Assembly (NCBI RefSeq): GCF_019145475.1
Contig: NZ_JAHTKI010000021.1
Location: forward strand, 62,001-126,000
Reading direction: 5' to 3'
Length of the DNA stretch: 64,000 nucleotides
Origin: Pseudomonas botevensis
GTDB taxonomy: Bacteria; Pseudomonadota; Gammaproteobacteria; Pseudomonadales; Pseudomonadaceae
Part shown: positions 59,216 to 64,000 of the stretch, piece after piece
Layout of the letters: every line of letters starts with the position of its first letter
Numbering within the stretch: position 1 is the stretch's first letter
Position numbers and translations under genes: made by a program
Notes under the pieces: generated by a model
Told to the model about the DNA's origin: nothing
What the model saw: the letters and a program-made list of their open reading frames with translations, nothing else
Database searches by the model: none

Positions 59216-60298
59216 TCAGAAAGCCAGTTGTTGCGTGAGTTGTACCGCTGCGTTTTCCAGCCTGAGCAGAAACGCCTTGCGCGGTTGTCCTCCACCATAG
59301 CCGGTCAGCGAGCCATCCGCCCCGATCACCCGATGGCAGGGCACCACGATCGACAGCCGATTGTGCCCGTTGGCCAGGCCCACCGCGCGGCTGGCGCCGG
59401 GCTTGCCCAGGCGTGCGGCGATGGTGCCATAGGTGCTGGTGTGGCCGTAGGGGATTTGCCGCAATTGGGCCCAGACCTGGCGGGCGAACTCGCTGCCGGG
59501 CAAGTGCAGCGGCACGCTGAATTCGTTGAGTTGGCCGGCGAAGTACAGCGCCAGTTCACGTTCGATCTGCTGCAAATGCGCGTTGTGCCCCGGCGCGACC
59601 ACGTAGCCGTGACGGTTTTGCAGCGCTTCGACTTCCCGGGTCAGCGCCGGGCGGTCGAGAAACTCCAGCAGCACCAGCCCGCGCCGTTCGGCCATGGCGA
59701 TCATCGGCCCCAGTGGCGTGGTCAGGCGGGTGAACAGCAGCGGCTCACTGGTCGCCGCACGCCCCGGCGTAATGTGGAACGACTTCTGGAACGCATCGCG
59801 AAAACCGCTGAGGGATTCGTAACCGGAATCGAACGCCGCGTGGTCGATGGACGTGCCTTGCCTGATTCCTCCCAGCGCCATGCCGAGTCGGCGGGTGCGC
59901 AGCCAGGCGTGAAAGGTCATGCCGAAATGCTGTTTGAACCAGCGCCGCAGCTTCAGCGGCTCGATACCCTCGGCGAGCAATTGTGCATCGCTCCAGCGCT
60001 GCTCCGGTTCGGCGTCCACAGCCTTGAGCAGACGCTGCACCCAGTCCGGGGCGATGGCCGCCGCGTCCAGCGGCTTGCAGCGCAGGCAGGCGCGGTAACC
60101 GGCGGACAGGCAGTCGTCGGCGTGGGCGAAGAACTCGACATTCTCCGGTTTCGGCTTGCGCGCCGTGCAACTGGGGCGGCAGAAGATCCCGGTGGTTTTC
60201 ACGGCCGTGAAGAACACGCCTTCATAGGCAGTGTCGCGTTCGAGCATGGCGCGAACCATTTCGGCGTGGGGCGGCAGGACAGCGGTCTGTATGTTCAT
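59216..60298 (-). CDS. ada: Ada: bifunctional methylation sensor/activator and O6-methylguanine-DNA methyltransferase
   Basis: A 360-residue three-part protein. The N-terminal Ada zinc domain has Cys40, Cys44, Cys71 and Cys74 (GIFCRPSC, RACLRCKP); Cys40 accepts methyl from phosphotriesters and turns the protein into an activator. An AraC-type DNA-binding region follows (LKLRRWFKQHFGMTFHAWLR; FDSGYESLSGFRDAFQKSF). The C-terminal suicide methyltransferase has the active-site IVVPCHRVIGADGSLTGYGG. ATG 60298 starts MNIQTAVLPP. It heads an operon with a PEP-mutase-like gene and alkA, which it presumably activates after alkylation damage. Confidence 0.94.
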   Translation of the reverse strand: MNIQTAVLPPHAEMVRAMLERDTAYEGVFFTAVKTTGIFCRPSCTARKPKPENVEFFAHADDCLSAGYRACLRCKPLDAAAIAPDWVQRLLKAVDAEPEQRWSDAQLLAEGIEPLKLRRWFKQHFGMTFHAWLRTRRLGMALGGIRQGTSIDHAAFDSGYESLSGFRDAFQKSFHITPGRAATSEPLLFTRLTTPLGPMIAMAERRGLVLLEFLDRPALTREVEALQNRHGYVVAPGHNAHLQQIERELALYFAGQLNEFSVPLHLPGSEFARQVWAQLRQIPYGHTSTYGTIAARLGKPGASRAVGLANGHNRLSIVVPCHRVIGADGSLTGYGGGQPRKAFLLRLENAAVQLTQQLAF

Positions 60299-60407
60299 GG
60301 GCCGAGCATAAATCCGGGTTTTCGATGGCTCCACCGAAAAATCGACAGTGAATTTTCGGGCCGCTGCACTACATTGATCGGGTCGCTTCAACTCGGGAAT
60401 TGCATGT

Positions 60408-60821
60408 ATGTCACCGTTCACGATTCAACACATCGACCACATCGTCCTGCGCGTCGCGGATATGCAGCGCAGCATTGATTTCTACGACCGGGTCTTCGGC
60501 GCCGAAGTGGTCAGGCACAACGAAAAACTGGGCCTGGTGCATCTACGCGCCGGCACATCGATGATCGATCTGGTCGACATCCACGGCGAAATCGGCCGCA
60601 AGGGCGGCGCCGCTGCCGGTGGCGAGCGGCGCAATGTCGATCACTTCTGCCTGCGCATCGAGCCGTTCGATGAGGCGGCGCTGGTCCGTCACCTGCAATC
60701 CTGTGGCTTGAGCGTGGAAAAAGCCGCCACCCGCTTCGGCGCCGAGGGCTACGGCCTGTCGCTGTATTGCTTTGATCCGGACGGCAATCAGGTCGAGCTC
60801 AAAGGCCCGTCTGAGGCTTGA
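60408..60821 (+). CDS. VOC family (glyoxalase/dioxygenase fold) protein
   Basis: A 137-residue vicinal-oxygen-chelate protein: IQHIDHIVLRVADMQRSIDF then FYDRVFGAEVV opens the first module, NVDHFCLRIEPFDE the second, and YCFDPDGNQVELKGP ends it. The metal-ligand positions His (HIDH, DHFC) and Glu (VELK) are kept, so it could be an active metalloenzyme. It is divergent from ada with 109 bp between starts. The substrate is unknown. Confidence 0.88.
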   Translation: MSPFTIQHIDHIVLRVADMQRSIDFYDRVFGAEVVRHNEKLGLVHLRAGTSMIDLVDIHGEIGRKGGAAAGGERRNVDHFCLRIEPFDEAALVRHLQSCGLSVEKAATRFGAEGYGLSLYCFDPDGNQVELKGPSEA

Positions 60822-60824
60822 GGA

Positions 60825-61445
60825 TCAGGCGCGCCTGGCCATCAGCAACACCGAGGCCGCCGCCGACAACAGCCCCGCGCAGCAACGATTGAAAATCCGT
60901 TTGCCGCGCGGTTCGGCGAACCAGCGACGCATGTGCAGGCCCATGTAGGCGTAGGCGCTGATGGCGATCCATTCCAGCAGCAGGAACAGCACACCCAGCA
61001 GCATGAATTGCGGGGTGATGGCGCGGGCCGGATCGACGAATTGCGGCAGAAATGCGGTGAAGATGAGTATTGCCTTCGGATTGCCTGCGGCCACCAGGAA
61101 CTCCTGGCGGGCCAGCGCCAGTAGCCCGTTCGCCGGTGCGGCAGCGGCGTCTTCTGCGCCAGGTTTGGCGTGCCAAAGCTGCCACGCCAGATACAGCAGA
61201 TAAGCCGCGCCCAGAATCTTGATCCCGTAGAACAGCAGTTCAGACGTTTGCAGCACCACCGACAACCCGGCCGCTGCGAGGGCAATCATCCCGGCAAATG
61301 CCAGCAACCGCCCGACGCCGGCCACGCAGGCCCGACGATAGCCATAGCGCGTGGCATTGCTGACCGACAGCAGATTGTTCGGGCCGGGTGCCATGTTCAA
61401 GGCGAAGCAGGCGGGCAGAAACAGGGAGAGGGTGGCGAGATCCAT
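60825..61445 (-). CDS. LysE family exporter
   Basis: A 206-residue six-helix membrane protein of the LysE/RhtB family exporting amino acids or derivatives. The family motif FALNMAPGPNNLLSVSNATR is near the N-terminus and FLVAAGNPKAILIFTAFLPQ in the middle. Start ATG 61445 (MDLATLSLF). It converges with the VOC gene and is divergent from the heme oxygenase gene, with a 259-bp gap that has no other gene. Confidence 0.9.
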   Translation of the reverse strand: MDLATLSLFLPACFALNMAPGPNNLLSVSNATRYGYRRACVAGVGRLLAFAGMIALAAAGLSVVLQTSELLFYGIKILGAAYLLYLAWQLWHAKPGAEDAAAAPANGLLALARQEFLVAAGNPKAILIFTAFLPQFVDPARAITPQFMLLGVLFLLLEWIAISAYAYMGLHMRRWFAEPRGKRIFNRCCAGLLSAAASVLLMARRA

Positions 61446-61704
61446 GGCGCGGGCTCCGGTGACGGGAGCGGCATTTTTATCACGGCGTGGGAAGGGCTGA
61501 CACGTACAGTCAGGCGACAGTGTCGCGGTACAGCGATGGCGCAGTGCTGGCAATCTCTTCGAACTTTATCCCCGATCCGCGACTCAGAATTCCTCACAGG
61601 GAGAGGCAACGGCAGAAAAAACCATCTATCGGGTCAGAAAAAGCCAATGCCGTGTAAGCTCTCACTCCCCATGGCCCAAGCGGCCCACAACATGAGCGAT
61701 CTAC

Positions 61705-62319
61705 ATGCAAGCAACGGTCCGTGAGGTTTTTGTACCACCGGTACTGCAGGATCTGCGCACCGGCACCGCCGAACTGCACATCGCCCTGGAAAAACGCCTG
61801 CCCTTTTTCTCCGACAGCCTGGATTTGTCCGCTTTCGAACGGCTGATGCGGGCCTATTACGGTTTTTACCTGCCGCTGGAACGCGCGTTGCAGGACAGCG
61901 AGGCCGTCCCTGCCGATTTCGATCTGAACCCGCGCTTGAAAGTCTCGACCCTGCGCAGCGACCTGCTGACCCTGGGCCTGCCCGCCGAGGCGCTGGAGCG
62001 GCTGCCGCTGTGCCGCCAGTTGCCTGTCATCGACTCCGCCGCTGCCTGCCTTGGCGTGTTGTACGTGCTTGAAGGCGCGACCCTCGGCGGACAGATCCTG
62101 CGCCGGGAAATCGCTGCACGGCTGAGCCTGGATGGGCAAAACGGTGCGGCGTTTCTCGACATTTATGGTGCCGCCACCGGCCGACGCTGGCGCGACTTCA
62201 TCGATTACCTGGGCGGTCGCTCGATGGACGCCGCCGAGCGTGAAGCCGTCGTGGCGGCCGCCCACACCACATTCAGCTGTTTCGAGCGTTGGCTCGAAAG
62301 CCAGGAGGTTCTGGTATGA
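61705..62319 (+). CDS. bphO: Biliverdin-producing heme oxygenase BphO
   Basis: A 204-residue helical heme oxygenase that opens heme to biliverdin. The proximal histidine is His25 in GTAELHIALEKRLPFF; the distal glycine-rich helix is VLEGATLGGQILRREIAARL. It overlaps the bacteriophytochrome gene by four bases (ATGA), supplying its chromophore in the same operon. The conserved length and motifs match Pseudomonas BphO rather than the iron-acquisition enzyme PigA/HemO. Confidence 0.93.
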   Translation: MQATVREVFVPPVLQDLRTGTAELHIALEKRLPFFSDSLDLSAFERLMRAYYGFYLPLERALQDSEAVPADFDLNPRLKVSTLRSDLLTLGLPAEALERLPLCRQLPVIDSAAACLGVLYVLEGATLGGQILRREIAARLSLDGQNGAAFLDIYGAATGRRWRDFIDYLGGRSMDAAEREAVVAAAHTTFSCFERWLESQEVLV

Positions 62320-64000
62320 CCCCGCAAGACCAAGACGCCTTTGAAGAGTTGCTGGCCAACTGCGCCGACGAGCCGATCCGCTTTCCCGGCGCGATCCAGC
62401 CGCATGGTCTGCTGTTGACCCTGAGCGAGCCGCAGCTGTCGATCATCCAGATCAGCGCCAACGTTGAAACCCTGCTGGCGCGTGCGCCACAGGAGCTGAT
62501 CGGCCAGCCGCTGGCGGCACTGATCGGTGAGGCCCATGCCGAGCAGGTTCGTGCTGCCGTGCAGCAACCGCTGCTGTCCGACGCGCCGCCGCTGCACTTG
62601 CGGCTCAACGGCACGGCGTTTGAAGGCTTGCTGCACCGGCATCAGGGTGTGCTGATCCTGGAACTGGAAATCCACGTCGAGAACTTCCAGCCGCGCAACG
62701 TTGCCGGCACCGAAACCCATCTGGGGCGGATGCTCCAGCGCCTGCAGGCGGCCCAGACCCTGCAAGCGCTGTACGACATCAGCGTCAGGGAAATCCAGGC
62801 GATGACCGGCTACGACCGGGTGCTGATCTACCGCTTCGAGGAGGAGGGTCACGGCCAGGTCATCGCCGAAGCGTCCGACCCGTCGATGGAGGTCTTCAAC
62901 GGTCTGTTCTTCCCGGCCTCCGACATCCCCGAGCAGGCCCGCGAGCTGTACCGCACCAACTGGCTGCGGATCATCCCCAACGCCGACTACCAACCGGTGC
63001 CGCTGCTGCCCAAGCTGCGCCCGGACACCCAGACCCCGCTCGACCTGAGTTTCGCCACCCTGCGCAGCGTGTCGCCGATCCACTGCCAGTACATGAAGAA
63101 CATGGGCGTGCTGTCGTCGATGAGCATCTCCCTGCTCAAGGGCGACAAGCTCTGGGGCTTGATCAGTTGCGGCAACCGCCAGCCGCTGCATGTGCCCCAT
63201 GAGTTGCGCACGGCGTGCCAGACCATCGGCCAGGTGCTGTCGTTGCAGATCAGCGCGATGGAAGCACTGGAAGTCAGCCGCCAGCGCGAAGAGAAAGTCG
63301 AGGCGCTGGCGTTGCTCAACCAGGCGATGATCGATTCGCCGCAGAACGTGTTCGATGGCCTGGCCCATCAGCCAGAAGTACTGATGGCGCTGACCAATGC
63401 CGGCGGCATCGCGATCATCGAGGACAAACAGCTGCACCGTTACGGCAACTGCCCGGAGCCGGAAGACATCCGCGCCCTGCACAAATGGTTGCAGGAAACT
63501 GGCCAGCCGGTGTTCGCCAGCCACCATCTGGCGGATGCCTACCCACCGGCGGCGGCTTATCAGCAGGTCGCCAGCGGCGTGCTCGCCATGAGCCTGCCCA
63601 AACCGGTGGACAACGGCGTGCTGTGGTTCCGTCCGGAGGTCAAAGAGAACATCAACTGGAGCGGCGATCCGCGCAAACCGCTGGATCTGGAAAACTCCGA
63701 AGCCGGCCTGCGCCTGCGTCCGCGCACCTCGTTTGAAATCTGGAAAGTGGAAATGGCCGGCATTTCCACCAAGTGGAGTCACGGCGACCTGTTCGCCGCC
63801 AACGACCTGCGCCGTTCGGCCCTGGAAAACGATCTGGCCCGCCAGGTGCGGCGCGAGCAGGAGGCGGTGCGCGCCCGCGATGAGCTGGTGGCCGTGGTGT
63901 CCCACGATCTGCGCAACCCGATGACGGTGATTTCGATGCTGTGCGGCATGATGCAGAAGGCCTTCAGCTCTGACGGTCCGCACACTTCGCGGCGTATCTC
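62316..64000 (+). CDS. bphP: Bacteriophytochrome histidine kinase BphP, C-terminus cut by window end
   Basis: The first 561 residues of a red/far-red light sensor kinase. Cys16 (LLANCADEPIRFPGAIQPHG) is the biliverdin attachment site before the PAS domain (about 20-120). The GAF domain (about 140-300) has the chromophore motif FFPASDIPEQARELYR, and the PHY domain (about 320-500) has the tongue region NINWSGDPRKPL. The HisKA box VVSHDLRNPMTVI near residue 530 starts the kinase. The ATPase domain lies beyond the window. It is coupled to bphO by an ATGA overlap; a response regulator may follow. Confidence 0.95.
   Translation, partial: MTPQDQDAFEELLANCADEPIRFPGAIQPHGLLLTLSEPQLSIIQISANVETLLARAPQELIGQPLAALIGEAHAEQVRAAVQQPLLSDAPPLHLRLNGTAFEGLLHRHQGVLILELEIHVENFQPRNVAGTETHLGRMLQRLQAAQTLQALYDISVREIQAMTGYDRVLIYRFEEEGHGQVIAEASDPSMEVFNGLFFPASDIPEQARELYRTNWLRIIPNADYQPVPLLPKLRPDTQTPLDLSFATLRSVSPIHCQYMKNMGVLSSMSISLLKGDKLWGLISCGNRQPLHVPHELRTACQTIGQVLSLQISAMEALEVSRQREEKVEALALLNQAMIDSPQNVFDGLAHQPEVLMALTNAGGIAIIEDKQLHRYGNCPEPEDIRALHKWLQETGQPVFASHHLADAYPPAAAYQQVASGVLAMSLPKPVDNGVLWFRPEVKENINWSGDPRKPLDLENSEAGLRLRPRTSFEIWKVEMAGISTKWSHGDLFAANDLRRSALENDLARQVRREQEAVRARDELVAVVSHDLRNPMTVISMLCGMMQKAFSSDGPHTSRRI

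Overview
The window looks like a chromosomal segment of a Pseudomonas from the fluorescens group. The evidence is the high GC content, paired REP/REPIN hairpins of the GTGGGAG..GGGC..GCCC type, Pseudomonas-typical small families (DUF1652, DUF2789, DUF2946, DUF3087), a fused phaAB cation antiporter operon, a serralysin protease, a bphO-bphP pair and many LysR-linked catabolic loci. I see no rRNA, tRNA, CRISPR array, transposase or prophage. About 65 protein genes are supported; a few start codons are uncertain and are flagged.

Layout. 0-5.5 kb: a cut-off small gene, a GNAT acetyltransferase, topoisomerase III with a near-perfect LexA box upstream, a secreted serralysin and a DUF427 protein. 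5.5-10 kb: an MHS transporter and a GMC oxidoreductase with a divergent LysR regulator. 10-14.3 kb: a Sel1/TonB-like lipoprotein, a DapF-like epimerase lacking one catalytic Cys, a LysR regulator divergent from a hydroxylaminobenzoate-lyase-like gene, and a secreted protein made of 20-residue repeats. 14.3-16.5 kb: a lower-GC patch of three orphan genes surrounded by related hairpins. 16.5-27.2 kb: AlkC plus a glutathione transferase, a DksA paralogue, a chemoreceptor, several small Pseudomonas genes, a glycine-betaine-type binding protein, and a TonB receptor coupled to a DUF2946 protein. 27.2-33.3 kb: the six-gene pha/mrp antiporter operon. 33.3-34.1 kb: non-coding repeat DNA. 34-44 kb: a transporter/regulator pair, a flavin monooxygenase with a coupled leader ORF, an FAD/NAD(P) protein, ppnN, and azlCD. 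44-48 kb: sulfonate/nitrate-type ABC binding proteins and a permease without an ATPase. 48-53 kb: a deacetylase, Nudix, small genes, and an Rrf2 regulator divergent from a type II NADH dehydrogenase. 53-57.7 kb: an operon of a formaldehyde-activating-enzyme homologue, aldo/keto reductase, aldehyde dehydrogenase and MFS transporter. 57.7-62 kb: an ada - PEP-mutase-like - alkA alkylation-repair operon, a VOC protein and a LysE exporter. 61.7-64 kb: heme oxygenase and bacteriophytochrome, the latter cut by the window end.

Functional themes. Alkylation damage repair appears twice (AlkC/GST and Ada/AlkA). Several units follow the pattern of a catabolic operon plus regulator plus transporter. The best candidates for something undescribed are the fae-like aldehyde operon, which has no tetrahydromethanopterin genes around it; the repeat protein; the altered DapF paralogue; and several RNA-level or leader-peptide control elements. 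All functions are inferred from sequence reading; no database search was run.
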